A stretch of 64,000 nt of DNA from Nitrospira sp. (lineage in GTDB: Bacteria; Nitrospirota; Thermodesulfovibrionia; Thermodesulfovibrionales; Dissulfurispiraceae): NCBI GenBank assembly GCA_002634385.1, contig NSJL01000014.1:53032-117031 (forward strand), in the 5' to 3' direction. The notes under the pieces were generated by a model. It did no database searches. It had not been told where the DNA came from and saw only the letters and a list, made by a program, of their open reading frames with translations. Both the position numbers and the translations under genes were made by a program. This document shows, in pieces, positions 25,249 to 34,240 of this stretch (position 1 is the first letter of the stretch; each line of letters starts with the position of its first letter).

Positions 25249-26355
25249 TTATTTAATGATCGGCTCACCGGTATAGAGGACCCTGAGCTTCGACGCCGGA
25301 ATCTTCCCGATATTTTTATAAAAACCCGGGAAGAGGCTTTCCCATTTCGTCCGGTTCTTCTCCTCTCCCGGTCCGAGGAGCTGCACCTGGAGCGCCAGTG
25401 CCCCTCCGTTATCCCCCAGGAACATGCCGTATTTCTGGAGCGCCCTGGCCACAATCTTCCCCTCCCTGTTCAGCCCCCATGCAGTGAAGTCCCTCTCCGT
25501 GAGGGCAGGGTCGAGTTGAAAGCGCATCCCCTGGACGGGGTAGTGCCTGCCGGCATATTTCCCGTCGCTCCGGCATGCGGGGGGAAGGAAGAGGCTCCTC
25601 CCGTCGTCGGCCCGGCGGTTTTTGGGAAAAGTGAAGACGAGAGCATGGCGGATCTCCCCCGCCTGGAGCTCCTCCGGCCTGATGAGGCCGGCGATAAGAG
25701 GGAAACCCGACCCCCTGCCGCCGCGCGCCCACCACCGCTCGCCCTCGGGGGCACAGGTACCGCTACCGTATAGGTCCCAGATAGTAAAGGTCGTGCAGCG
25801 GGGGGCGGTCACTCCTCCCAGCGGAAAAAAACCGCCATAGCCGGAAAGCTCCCACGCCGTCCGCTTCGAGGGGTCCACGATGCTGATATGGCCGTCCTCG
25901 GTCGGCTCGCCCCACATCTCCTCTGTGAGGGGGATGCCGCTGTCGCTCCATCCGTCTTTATCCCTGTCCCATGTATCGAAGATCATGTCGCTCCTGACTT
26001 TCACCGGCTGCACTCTCTCGGCGTCGACCACCCAAAGGGGAACGGTGTATATTTTCGCCAGCCTGATAGTCTTCGCCTCCTTCAGTACGGTCGTCATTAT
26101 AGCAGCCGAGTCGGGATGGGGCTTCGCGTCGGCAGGAAGGGGCGTGTTCCAGGCCGAGTCGTCGGAAAAGGGCCGCCATGTCCCCGGCAGGCTCTGCCCG
26201 GAAGGGAGGGCCTTCCCCTGGCTCCCGGACCGGGAGCCATAAGCACCCTTCTTTGGTACCGGTGCCGCCGTGCCGACAGGATTCGCCGTCAGCAGGAAAA
26301 GAATGCAGAACACCGCACCTCCCGAAAGAAGCAGCAGGGGAAGGCCGGTTCTCAT
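25249..26355 (-). CDS. Exported protein of unknown function, last gene of the island operon
   Basis: A 368-residue protein with a signal anchor MRTGLPLLLLSGGAVFCILFLL. The frame extends to 26469, but ATG 26355 sits 8 nt after a GAGAGG site and directly before the signal segment, so I start there. The mature part begins WRPFSDDSAWNTPLP, is rich in Trp, and contains GHISIVDPSKRTAWELSGYGG and SGFPLIAGLIRPEELQAGEIRHALVFTFP. I have seen this combination in secreted hypothetical proteins but cannot name the family. By position it may act on the exported polysaccharide in the periplasm or outside. Confidence 0.65.
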   Translation of the reverse strand: MRTGLPLLLLSGGAVFCILFLLTANPVGTAAPVPKKGAYGSRSGSQGKALPSGQSLPGTWRPFSDDSAWNTPLPADAKPHPDSAAIMTTVLKEAKTIRLAKIYTVPLWVVDAERVQPVKVRSDMIFDTWDRDKDGWSDSGIPLTEEMWGEPTEDGHISIVDPSKRTAWELSGYGGFFPLGGVTAPRCTTFTIWDLYGSGTCAPEGERWWARGGRGSGFPLIAGLIRPEELQAGEIRHALVFTFPKNRRADDGRSLFLPPACRSDGKYAGRHYPVQGMRFQLDPALTERDFTAWGLNREGKIVARALQKYGMFLGDNGGALALQVQLLGPGEEKNRTKWESLFPGFYKNIGKIPASKLRVLYTGEPIIK

Positions 26356-26452
26356 GAATGCCGCCTCTCCCGGGAAAACTTCACTGGTGCCTCCCCCACT
26401 GCACCCTCGCTTCGCCTTTGATGCATATCTTCCTCCTTCCCGCCCTGTCGGA

Positions 26453-27181
26453 TCATTTCTGAAGGACAATGGCTACGTAGCTGGCAAATTTTCTTGTCCA
26501 TCTCACCTTTTCCAGCAGAAGTGCCTCGAGAGACCGCAGAAAAGGCACTTTGTCGCTCAGGAAACTCGTTTCGATGAAAGCGACATACGGAAAGTATTTC
26601 TCGAAAAGAGCGCGGTCCCCATAGGTGAGGGCATAATGGATCCCCTTCACCTTCTCAATATATTTATCTTTCAGGGAGCGATACCGATTCATAACCGGAT
26701 TATGCCCGAAAGGCTCACAAAAAGCCGCCTTTCCACCTTTTTTCAAAAGTCTGGCTATCTCCGGAAGCACTGCAGCAAGGTCGAGATGGTGCAAAATGGC
26801 GTTGCCGAATATATAGTCGAAAGATCCGTCTTCAAAAGGCAGCCTTTCAGCGTTGCCCACAAAGGCCGAGAGGTTAGCGATCGAATTGTATTCCGCCTTC
26901 CTTTTGAGGACCTCGATACTACGGGAGGAGATATCGAATCCGTACACAAAGCCGGCTTTCTGGGCAAGCAGTACCGTCGACCATCCCGCCCCGCAGCCGA
27001 AATCCAGGATTACGGGATTGTCTTCATCCCGAAGGGCGAAGAACGTATACACCGGCTTCAACGTGTTCAGCCGCCTGAAAACACCCTCATACGTGTCCGT
27101 TACGGCAAGCTCCTCCACAGCGCGTACATACGCCGACGCCTTTTTGTCCCAGCGCTCTTTCTCCGGATCAGAGATGTCCAC
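26453..27181 (-). CDS. SAM-dependent methyltransferase, class I
   Basis: A 242-residue enzyme with clear class I motifs: VILDFGCGAGWSTVLLA (motif I), VYGFDISSRSIEVLKRKA (motif II, acidic end), PFEDGSFDYIFGNAILHHLDL and the LKKGGKAAFCEP strand. I start at GTG 27181 (VDISDPEKERWDKKASAY); the longer frame is an overlap shadow of the glycosyltransferase, whose stop lies 14 nt inside this gene. The ribosome site is weak, consistent with coupling. It probably methylates a sugar of the island polysaccharide. Confidence 0.8.
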   Translation of the reverse strand: MDISDPEKERWDKKASAYVRAVEELAVTDTYEGVFRRLNTLKPVYTFFALRDEDNPVILDFGCGAGWSTVLLAQKAGFVYGFDISSRSIEVLKRKAEYNSIANLSAFVGNAERLPFEDGSFDYIFGNAILHHLDLAAVLPEIARLLKKGGKAAFCEPFGHNPVMNRYRSLKDKYIEKVKGIHYALTYGDRALFEKYFPYVAFIETSFLSDKVPFLRSLEALLLEKVRWTRKFASYVAIVLQK

Positions 27182-28328
27182 GGTATGTTTCCAACCCCCT
27201 CTCGTCCTGCTCGTCGAGTATCCCGTATACGCCCAGGGTCTGCGCAAGCATCCACCCGGGTGAAAACCGCTCTTGCACCATCCTGAACGCTGCCATGCCC
27301 ATTGCCTTCGCCGCACCGGGATCGTCAATGAGAGCGCAGAGTCCTCCGGACAGGGCCTCCACATCCTCAGGCGGAACCAGTATGCCCGTCCTGCCGTCCT
27401 CGATAAGGCGGGCTATGCCCCCCACTGCGCTGGCGAGCACGGGAAGTCCGAGGCTGCACGCCTCCAGGAGAGCATAGGGAAGCCCTTCCGAGAGGGAGGG
27501 CATGCAGAAGGCGTCGCTTCCCCTGAGGATGTCGATGACATCGTCACGGAAACCCATAAACCGGGCATGCCGGCCAAGATCCATCTTTCGGGCAAGCGCC
27601 TCCAGCTCCGGCCGGAGTCTTCCCTCCCCCACGAAAAGACATCGAAGCCGCGGACGCTCCCGCACCGCGCTCCCGAGGGCCTTGATGAGGAATGCATGTC
27701 CCTTGACCGGCTCGAGCCGCCCCACCGCGGTCACCAGGTAGTCGTCCCCCCTCCAGCCGAGGGATTCTTTCACTGCGGGGGACCCGGAAAGCACCGGCCC
27801 TCCCGCAACCGGGACGGCGTTATGCACCAGGGTGATGCTCCGGGAGGGGATGCCGAGGCCGGGAAGGTAGTCGCGCACCGCCTCCGAGACGGCGATAAAG
27901 CGGCAGCGGAACAGGCGGTTGAGCCGGAGGACGCCCTCATAAAGCACCTTTTTCACCCCCCTGTCGGTCTGTCCGTAGGAGCTGTGGACTGTAGAGACCA
28001 TTGCCGGCACACGGAGGGATGCGGCCGCCATGAGACCCCAGAACTGGGACTGGGGATTATGGGCATCCACCACGCTGAAATTTCCGGACCGGATCGCCCT
28101 GCGGAGGGCGAAAAACAGCCGGGAATCGCCCCGGCCATACGCAAAAGGCAGCACCGGACAGCCCGCTTCCGTGAGTTTGCGATGAAGGGGAGAGCCTTCG
28201 AGCACTGCGACGGCATGACGGCACCTCCCGCGCAGGGCGCCCGCCGTCTGGAGGACACGCACCTCCGCGCCGCCGAAACGGCGGGACAGGCAGACGATGA
28301 GCACCGCCGGGTCCGCCGATCGTCTCAT
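27168..28328 (-). CDS. Glycosyltransferase family 4 (GT-B)
   Basis: A 386-residue GT-B enzyme. The N-terminal acceptor half has FGGAEVRVLQTAGAL; the C-terminal nucleotide-sugar half has AVGRLEPVKGHAFLIKA, FVGEGRLRPELE and the signature SDAFCMPSLSEGLPYALLEACSLGLPVLASAVGG (EX7E motif). The frame extends to 28520, but ATG 28328 overlaps the upstream stop by 4 nt and gives the usual VLIVCLSRRFGGAE start. The donor and linkage are unknown. Confidence 0.88.
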   Translation of the reverse strand: MRRSADPAVLIVCLSRRFGGAEVRVLQTAGALRGRCRHAVAVLEGSPLHRKLTEAGCPVLPFAYGRGDSRLFFALRRAIRSGNFSVVDAHNPQSQFWGLMAAASLRVPAMVSTVHSSYGQTDRGVKKVLYEGVLRLNRLFRCRFIAVSEAVRDYLPGLGIPSRSITLVHNAVPVAGGPVLSGSPAVKESLGWRGDDYLVTAVGRLEPVKGHAFLIKALGSAVRERPRLRCLFVGEGRLRPELEALARKMDLGRHARFMGFRDDVIDILRGSDAFCMPSLSEGLPYALLEACSLGLPVLASAVGGIARLIEDGRTGILVPPEDVEALSGGLCALIDDPGAAKAMGMAAFRMVQERFSPGWMLAQTLGVYGILDEQDERGLETYRGHL

Positions 28329-29518
28329 GGCTTGCCCGTTTTGAGCGGAGTCCACCTGGCCGGCCGCCTTCCCATGAGAAAATCCGCTACGCCCCTCAGG
28401 GTTCCGTAGTTGCCGAGGCAGAAATAGAATACCGTGGAGCAGACCTTCGTAAGGAGGGGAATTTCCGGCAGGTGCCGGAGAAGAGCCCAATAGAGCAGGC
28501 CGGACAGATAAAAGGAGCACTGGAGACCGAAGAGGACGGCGAAGGCGGGATGGTCCTTCGCAAGCCAGCCGCTGCCGGAAAAAAAGATGAGCAGGAACAG
28601 GGGCAGAAGACGCCTGAGCACCTTGTTCACGGCAAGATGGAAGGAAAACAGGCCGTAGGAGAAAGGATTCAGGAGCGCCCGCATCAGCCAGATGCCTCTC
28701 AGGCTGGTAGAGACGATCCGCCTCCTGCGGACGATCTCATGGGCGGCGGTACGGGAGGGCACACGGATAAAAGCCCGCGCCTCCGGCTCGAAAACGAACC
28801 GGTACCGCTGTCCGACAACGGAGAGGCAGACATACAGGTCATCGGTTACTCCTTCCGGTATCTCCCGGTAGAGCTCCCTTCTGACAGCGTACAGTTTACC
28901 GTCGTTGGAGGAGATGCTTCCCCGTCTGCTCTCGAAGAGCTTGACAGCGCTGTCAAAGGCGATAAAACTGCTCTGGGCCTTCTTGAGTGCATGGGCGTCC
29001 TCCCCGATGACACGCCTTCCGCAGACCCCTCCGATTGACGGGTCGGAAAAGTGTTGCACGAGCTTCATCACTGCATCAGGCTCCAGGAGGGCGTCCGCAT
29101 CGGAGAAGACGAGGATATCGCCTGAAGAGCGGCGCACGGCGGTATTCATTCCTTCGATTTTCCCCTTGTGGAGCGGAGACGCCACCAGGCATACTCCCTC
29201 TGAAAGATACGGGGTGACGCCCCCCTCCGTTCCGTCGGTGGAACCGTCGGAGTATACGATAATTTCATGCCGGCCGGAGGGATAGCGGAGGGAAAGGGTA
29301 TTTTCCATCTTCCCGCCGATGATATCCCTGCCGTTGCGCACCACGATAATGACGCTCACCGAAAGTGCCGCACCTGTCCGCCCTGCAGCAGGAGCGGGGT
29401 GCCTTCCGGCACGCACGGAAGAGACCATGAGAAGCAGGAGGTTCAGCCCCAGGGGCAGCAGGATGCCCGCCGCCGAGAGCAGCACAATGACGTTACCCGC
29501 TGAAAGCGGTGTGTCCAT
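28325..29518 (-). CDS. Processive-type membrane glycosyltransferase, family 2
   Basis: A 397-residue membrane transferase with an N-terminal hydrophobic helix (about 10-35), a cytoplasmic GT-A domain (SVIIVVRNGRDIIGG, YSDGSTDGTE, DILVFSDADALLEPDAV with DxD) and two to four C-terminal membrane segments (LLPLFLLIFFSGSGWLA and onwards). A REIPEGVTDDLYV segment takes the place of the ED acid-base motif, and RRRRIVSTSLRG resembles the QxxRW region without matching it, so processivity is uncertain. Its start overlaps the Wzy-like gene by 26 nt. Confidence 0.82.
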   Translation of the reverse strand: MDTPLSAGNVIVLLSAAGILLPLGLNLLLLMVSSVRAGRHPAPAAGRTGAALSVSVIIVVRNGRDIIGGKMENTLSLRYPSGRHEIIVYSDGSTDGTEGGVTPYLSEGVCLVASPLHKGKIEGMNTAVRRSSGDILVFSDADALLEPDAVMKLVQHFSDPSIGGVCGRRVIGEDAHALKKAQSSFIAFDSAVKLFESRRGSISSNDGKLYAVRRELYREIPEGVTDDLYVCLSVVGQRYRFVFEPEARAFIRVPSRTAAHEIVRRRRIVSTSLRGIWLMRALLNPFSYGLFSFHLAVNKVLRRLLPLFLLIFFSGSGWLAKDHPAFAVLFGLQCSFYLSGLLYWALLRHLPEIPLLTKVCSTVFYFCLGNYGTLRGVADFLMGRRPARWTPLKTGKP

Positions 29519-30926
29519 GCCCGCCTCCTTGCCGCTCCGTTCTCTCCCGCGACAGCCGCAGCGCCAGCACCGAGACCGTAAGCGAAAGCAGCAGGTACTT
29601 GTGATACATGTCGCTGAACATCAACAGGTAAATGAGCAGGGAGAGAAAGGAAAGGCGGTATGCCTTTGTGACCGCCGCCATCTCCTCGTCCCCGCACGCC
29701 TGGAAGTTTTTCCCTGCAACGTGGAAGTTATGCAGGGCGCGCCACAGTATTCCCAGGAACAGGAGGAACCCGACGCCCCCCGTCCCGACGAGAACTTCAA
29801 GGTAGGTGTTGTGGGCAAACCGCCGCAGGGTTTCCCCCTCTCTCTGAAAGAAAAGCGCCACCTCTGTTTGAGAGAATATATCCCTGAAGGTACCGGGCCC
29901 GTAGCCGAGGAGGGGATTCTCCATGAAGGCCTGAAAGCCGACCGTGAGATAGGCACTCCTCCTGCCGATGGACTTATCCACTTTCTGGTCGAGAACACTC
30001 TTTTGCCGCTCCCAATAGGAGTCCGGGATGACGACGAGGGCTGTCGCGATCAGTATTCCCGACAGGGCGATCACGATTCCCATCCTTCCCGGCGTCAGAC
30101 GCCGTATATGTCTGATGAGGATGAGGGCAAGAGTGACCACCAGTACGATTGCCCCGCCCCGGGAAAAGGTCAGGACAATTCCCGCAAGATTGACGACGAA
30201 GGCGCCGCAGGCGGCGATCCTGGAGCAGACGCTCCGCGCGGAAACGAAAGCATGGGCAATAAGAGGAAGGCTGAAAACCGCCATGAGGGAGAAGTTGTTC
30301 GGGTCCACCGTCGCCCCCGTGCTTCTTTTGAAGGATTCCGGGTCCATTGCAAAGAAAGGGAGAGTAAAAGTGTATCCGGCGATGCCGAGGAGCGAGTTGA
30401 CGGTAATGCTGACAATCAGCACCAGGAGGAGATTTCTTCCGTAGTCCTTTGGAGTGGTGAGGAAAAAGATGCCGATGGCGATAAAAACATTTGCCGCGAG
30501 GAACAGCTTGAGTGTGTCGAAAGAGGTCCCGGGATACCGCGAGAGGAGGGCGGATACAAGACTTGTTCCGAAGTAGAGTCCCACAAGGGGCCATAGATTG
30601 GCTTTGAGCTGATCAAGGCATTCCTTGCTCCCGATAAACCGGAGGACAATGAGCAGAAGCAGCCAAAAACCGATCAGCCACGGGAGATTGAGGAGCTTGC
30701 CGCCGCCGAAGGCACGGTAGGCCCCGAAGGGTATCAGGAAGACCACGAGATAATAGCCGACCCGGGGATCCCGGCTGATCAGCAGCAGGAGCGCCGCGGC
30801 AAGCGCCGGTGCAACGGCATAGACGGCATGCTCCGTTGTCAGCAAATAGAGTGAGGCGGCGCCGATGAGAAGAAAGATCGTTCCTTCGAAGAGACCGGCG
30901 GGCGCTCTCCGTGCGTTGCCGTTCAT
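29493..30926 (-). CDS. Wzy/O-antigen ligase-like polymerase
   Basis: A 477-residue inner-membrane protein with about 12 hydrophobic segments and a large periplasmic loop (about residues 320-390) containing NPLLGYGPGTFRDIF and FAHNTYLEVLVGTGGVGFLLFLGIL. This loop, with the HNTYLE sequence, is the hallmark of the Wzy_C/O-antigen ligase family. In a Wza-Wzz-containing operon a polymerase role is more likely than ligation. It overlaps genes on both sides. Confidence 0.85.
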   Translation of the reverse strand: MNGNARRAPAGLFEGTIFLLIGAASLYLLTTEHAVYAVAPALAAALLLLISRDPRVGYYLVVFLIPFGAYRAFGGGKLLNLPWLIGFWLLLLIVLRFIGSKECLDQLKANLWPLVGLYFGTSLVSALLSRYPGTSFDTLKLFLAANVFIAIGIFFLTTPKDYGRNLLLVLIVSITVNSLLGIAGYTFTLPFFAMDPESFKRSTGATVDPNNFSLMAVFSLPLIAHAFVSARSVCSRIAACGAFVVNLAGIVLTFSRGGAIVLVVTLALILIRHIRRLTPGRMGIVIALSGILIATALVVIPDSYWERQKSVLDQKVDKSIGRRSAYLTVGFQAFMENPLLGYGPGTFRDIFSQTEVALFFQREGETLRRFAHNTYLEVLVGTGGVGFLLFLGILWRALHNFHVAGKNFQACGDEEMAAVTKAYRLSFLSLLIYLLMFSDMYHKYLLLSLTVSVLALRLSRERTERQGGGHGHTAFSG

Positions 30927-31267
30927 CGTCTCACGCAGCGGTAGACGACAACCGCCAGGCAGTCGACAGCAAGATCCTTCACCGAGCAGGTACGGTACGG
31001 GAGGACCCCCTGGAGGACCTCGATGAGTGCGCCGAAAGCGACGAGAGCGGATATTTTCACCGCGGGCCGGACCCGGGGATAGGCGCCGTCAAACAGGAAA
31101 GAAAGGACGAGGAAGGCCGCAAAGTGGTTGACCACATCGCTTATGGAGAATTCATCCGGCAGGGCGCTTTCAGGGGTCAGGGAGAGGACGAAGACAGCGA
31201 CGAGGACCGCGTAAAAAGCCCAGCGGCCGATCCAGGGGAGGATTTTTCCGTCAGTGCCGCTGTTCAT
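30923..31267 (-). CDS. VanZ-like small membrane protein
   Basis: A 114-residue protein with four hydrophobic segments and the VanZ-family pattern: SLTPESALP, DVVNHFAAFLVLSFLFDG and ALIEVLQGVLPYRTCSVKDLAVDCLAVVV (the ExxQ and DxxxD positions conserved in VanZ). The longer frame is discarded because ATG 31267 starts at the polar MNSGTDGK just before the first helix and overlaps the Wzz gene end by 17 nt. Such proteins recur in exosortase/polysaccharide loci; the role is unknown. Confidence 0.78.
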   Translation of the reverse strand: MNSGTDGKILPWIGRWAFYAVLVAVFVLSLTPESALPDEFSISDVVNHFAAFLVLSFLFDGAYPRVRPAVKISALVAFGALIEVLQGVLPYRTCSVKDLAVDCLAVVVYRCVRR

Positions 31268-33149
31268 AGAGGTTATTTGCAAACCGTACGGTATCGTCCC
31301 GGGGGTGGACCGTTTCCGGAGACTCCGTTGCCGCACTTCCGGCCGCCGGCGGCACATCATAGCACTCCCTCGTGAAGACGATCCTCTCATCGCAAAGGAT
31401 GCGGAGCGAAGCCCTCAGATTTTCGGACGCCCTGCCGTCGTCCTGCACACCTTCGCCGGCCGGGCGTGCAGGGCGCGCCGGAGCCGTCATCTTCCCGTCG
31501 AAGGAGGGCTCGAAGGATCCTGCGTCGAATTCGGCGGCAAGAAAAGTGCGCACATACGAGAGGGCCCCGTCCACTCCCCCATGGAATGCCCGCAGAACAT
31601 CGGGGGGGAGGCGGAAGAAATGCCACGCCGGTACCGCCGCTCCCAGGAAACAGACGATAAGAACAGCCGCGGGTGCAAGACGGCCGGGCTTGCCAAACCG
31701 GAACATCGGTCGGGCCGGTGTCTCGCTCATGTCGGGAATGGAAAAGAGTACCGGCAGCCCGCCATGCCGCTCCACATCGCCGATCCTCTTGAACGTATGG
31801 TCGAAGTACTCCCGGATGAAGGCGAAGCAGCACCCGGTGATGAATCCCACGACCAGCCCGAGGGGAATCACTACCCGCTTTTTGGGGAAAATGGGTCCGT
31901 TGGAGGGAAATGCCCGGCTCAGGATGCTCAGATAGGAAGAAGACGGTCCGGACGCTCCGCTGACAGCCTCTTCCTTCCGTTTGGCAAAGGTTTCGTACGA
32001 GAGCTTGAGCAACTCCATCTCGAGGGCGATCTTTTGCGTGTTGATATTCTGCTTCTGGAGCTCCACGTTCCGGTCGGTGATCTCCCTGATATTCGTCCTT
32101 GTCCTGACAATCTTCTGATTCAGGCCGTCCAGTTCCCGCGCAAGGCTGTCGCGGTACGCCTGCACCTCGGCACGAAGCACGGACAGATCCTCAAGAAGCT
32201 GCTTTTCCACCGGACGCGCCTTGTCGCTGGAGGGCTTGTAGGTGCGGAGGACACCACCGTACTCACTATACAGCCTCTGGAGCGACGCGCTCAGATTGGA
32301 GATGGCAATACGGTCGATAAAAGAGAAGAACTGGATACCTTTCTTTTCGAGGGCCTGGTTGAGATACTCGATGGAGACCTTTTTTTCGATCGCCGCATTT
32401 TCGAGGGTGGCAAGCTGTCCCTCAAGGTCCTTCCTGACATGAAGGTTGTTCTCTATTTCCTTGAGCGGGTCGGAGATGCGGTTCTTTTCGATGATTTCGA
32501 TCCAGTCCCGCCGCTTCTTCTCCAGCTGCTCACTGAGTCCGCCGGCCTGTTCGATGAAAAACTCCCTCGTCTCCTCAGGGTAATACACCCGCATCCGGTA
32601 CGCTACGTACTGGTCCAGCAAGGCATTGAGAAAAGTCACGGCATACCGGGGGTCGGAGTGGTAGTAGGTGACCTCGATGATGTTGGAGAGCGGGATTACT
32701 TCGGTCTTGAGGCTTTCCTTGATCCGGTATACCTCCTTGCCGCTCAGCCCGGCGGGGGAGTCCGAGAAATAGTGCCTGACAGCCGTAACGAAGCCGCCCA
32801 GGAGCCGCAGGGGAGAGAAAGTCCCCTCGTCGGCGAGCCTGATGTTCTTCTCCCTTAGATGGGATACAGTCCTCTTTATTACGTCATGGGAGGTGAGGAT
32901 CTCCACCTCCGAGGTCAGATCCTCCTTGGTCACGATGGAAGGGGATACCTGCGCTCTCTCCAGTTCCTCGGGGCTCTTCATGGGCTTCTTGACCTTGACG
33001 AGCACCGAGCCGTAAGCGGCGTAGGTGGGAGGCCAGAAGAATGCGATGAGCAGGGAGCAGCCGAAGATCACCAGCGTCGTGGCGGCGATGATCCGCTTCT
33101 GGGCGAACAGGATGGTGATCAGTTCCTTTTTATAATCCTCCGATTTCAT
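31251..33149 (-). CDS. Wzz/GumC-type chain-length determinant with C-terminal extension
   Basis: A 632-residue PCP protein. The N-terminal helix (RIIAATTLVIFGCSLLIAFF) is followed by the Wzz fold (YAAYGSVLVKVKKP). A long periplasmic coiled coil (about 190-390, for example RDWIEIIEKNRISDPLKEIENNLHVRKDLEGQLATLENAA) comes next, then the second Wzz helix (VVIPLGLVVGFITGCCFAFIREYFDHTFKRIGDVE). Unusually, a third hydrophobic segment (LAPAAVLIVCFLGAAVPAWHFF) and a ~120-residue Ala/Pro-rich tail follow, placing the C-terminus back in the periplasm. There is no fused kinase; the BY-kinase is a separate gene two positions upstream. Confidence 0.88.
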   Translation of the reverse strand: MKSEDYKKELITILFAQKRIIAATTLVIFGCSLLIAFFWPPTYAAYGSVLVKVKKPMKSPEELERAQVSPSIVTKEDLTSEVEILTSHDVIKRTVSHLREKNIRLADEGTFSPLRLLGGFVTAVRHYFSDSPAGLSGKEVYRIKESLKTEVIPLSNIIEVTYYHSDPRYAVTFLNALLDQYVAYRMRVYYPEETREFFIEQAGGLSEQLEKKRRDWIEIIEKNRISDPLKEIENNLHVRKDLEGQLATLENAAIEKKVSIEYLNQALEKKGIQFFSFIDRIAISNLSASLQRLYSEYGGVLRTYKPSSDKARPVEKQLLEDLSVLRAEVQAYRDSLARELDGLNQKIVRTRTNIREITDRNVELQKQNINTQKIALEMELLKLSYETFAKRKEEAVSGASGPSSSYLSILSRAFPSNGPIFPKKRVVIPLGLVVGFITGCCFAFIREYFDHTFKRIGDVERHGGLPVLFSIPDMSETPARPMFRFGKPGRLAPAAVLIVCFLGAAVPAWHFFRLPPDVLRAFHGGVDGALSYVRTFLAAEFDAGSFEPSFDGKMTAPARPARPAGEGVQDDGRASENLRASLRILCDERIVFTRECYDVPPAAGSAATESPETVHPRDDTVRFANNLYEQRH

Positions 33150-33180
33150 CTTTCCTCCTCACCTGCGCGTCGTCGGGGCG

Positions 33181-34221
33181 TCATTCAACAATCCTGGACG
33201 GCTCGCTGTGCAATTCCCAGTTGAAGCCCACGCTCCATCCCCTGAACTGAACAACCTCGGCCAGATCACGCACCAGCTCCGCAGCGCGGGTGATAGGCCG
33301 TTTGGGCACATAGACGATGTCGTCCGGGCTGAGATAGAAGAAGAGGTACTCCTCTTTCTCGCGAAAGGCCCGGGAGAAATCCACCCGGGTGGCGACCATC
33401 TTCTCCCCCTTTTTTCTGACAACGATTATGGTGTCTTTCTTCGCACCGTATGTGAACCCCCCCGCCATGGCCACCGCCTGTTCCACCGTGAGCGGTTTGG
33501 GCATTTCGTACACCCCGGGCCGCGCCACATCCCCGAGGACATAGAGTTTGGCGCCGCTGTGCTTCTCGAGAAAGAGGTCGCAATGCAGCCCCGCCAATAT
33601 AGTGTCGTATTTTTCGTTCAGCTCCCGGTTCACCTCTTCGAAGGTGCGGCCTGCCACAAAGACATGGCCGATCATGGGAAAGGTGACATACCCGTCGGGA
33701 CGCACGGTCACCAGCCTGCTCAGGCCGCGGGGCGCGGTGTGCAGGTCGGTCTTCAGGTCTTTGATGGAGGAGCGGTAGTCGGGGACGAGGACGTAAAGGT
33801 CGGGGTTCTGCAGAATCTTTCCATAGTACTCCTTCAGCTCCGCTGTCAGCTCCTCCACGGTCTTGCCGAGGACATAGCAGTTCCCCCGGTACGGGAGCGA
33901 GATCTTGCCGTCGGGCCTGACCTTCTCCTCCACATTCAATTCCGGGGCATGGACGAACTTTATGGAAATGACATGGTCGATCCCCAGGAGAAAGTTCTCT
34001 TTTTTCTCCCAGGTCCGCGTCTGGAACAGCACATCCAGCACATCGCCGGGGGCGATGCGGTACTCGGGAAGGATGGCGAAGGGAGCGTTCTTCCGGTCAA
34101 AAGAGAAGGAGGTCGTATCGTACAAGACCTCTTCCCCCTGAAGCAGCGGCTCTCCCACCGAGGCACATCCGGCGGCCCACAAAAGGCACCCGAGCAGAAA
34201 TGCCGTCGTCAGAACCTTCAT
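33181..34221 (-). CDS. Polysaccharide export outer-membrane lipoprotein (Wza/GumB family)
   Basis: A 346-residue lipoprotein with lipobox AAGC (LLGCLLWAAGCAS). The Poly_export domain follows (YRIAPGDVLDVLFQT, VRPDGKISLPYRGNCYVLGKTVEELTAEL). A second Poly_export-like unit (VRPDGYVTFPMIGHVFVAGRTFEEVNREL) and an SLBB domain (KLYVLGDVARPGVYEMPKPLTVEQAVAMAGGFT) come after it. The ATG at 34221 has GGAAGG 5 nt upstream and leads straight into the signal peptide; the frame to 34254 adds 11 residues. It forms the outer-membrane exit pore paired with Wzz. Confidence 0.88.
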   Translation of the reverse strand: MKVLTTAFLLGCLLWAAGCASVGEPLLQGEEVLYDTTSFSFDRKNAPFAILPEYRIAPGDVLDVLFQTRTWEKKENFLLGIDHVISIKFVHAPELNVEEKVRPDGKISLPYRGNCYVLGKTVEELTAELKEYYGKILQNPDLYVLVPDYRSSIKDLKTDLHTAPRGLSRLVTVRPDGYVTFPMIGHVFVAGRTFEEVNRELNEKYDTILAGLHCDLFLEKHSGAKLYVLGDVARPGVYEMPKPLTVEQAVAMAGGFTYGAKKDTIIVVRKKGEKMVATRVDFSRAFREKEEYLFFYLSPDDIVYVPKRPITRAAELVRDLAEVVQFRGWSVGFNWELHSEPSRIVE

Positions 34222-34240
34222 GCCCGCCTTCCAGAGTTCC

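Noticed and set aside
27182..27364. N-terminal extension of the island methyltransferase
   Set aside because: The extra residues are a shadow of the glycosyltransferase reading frame and resemble no methyltransferase.
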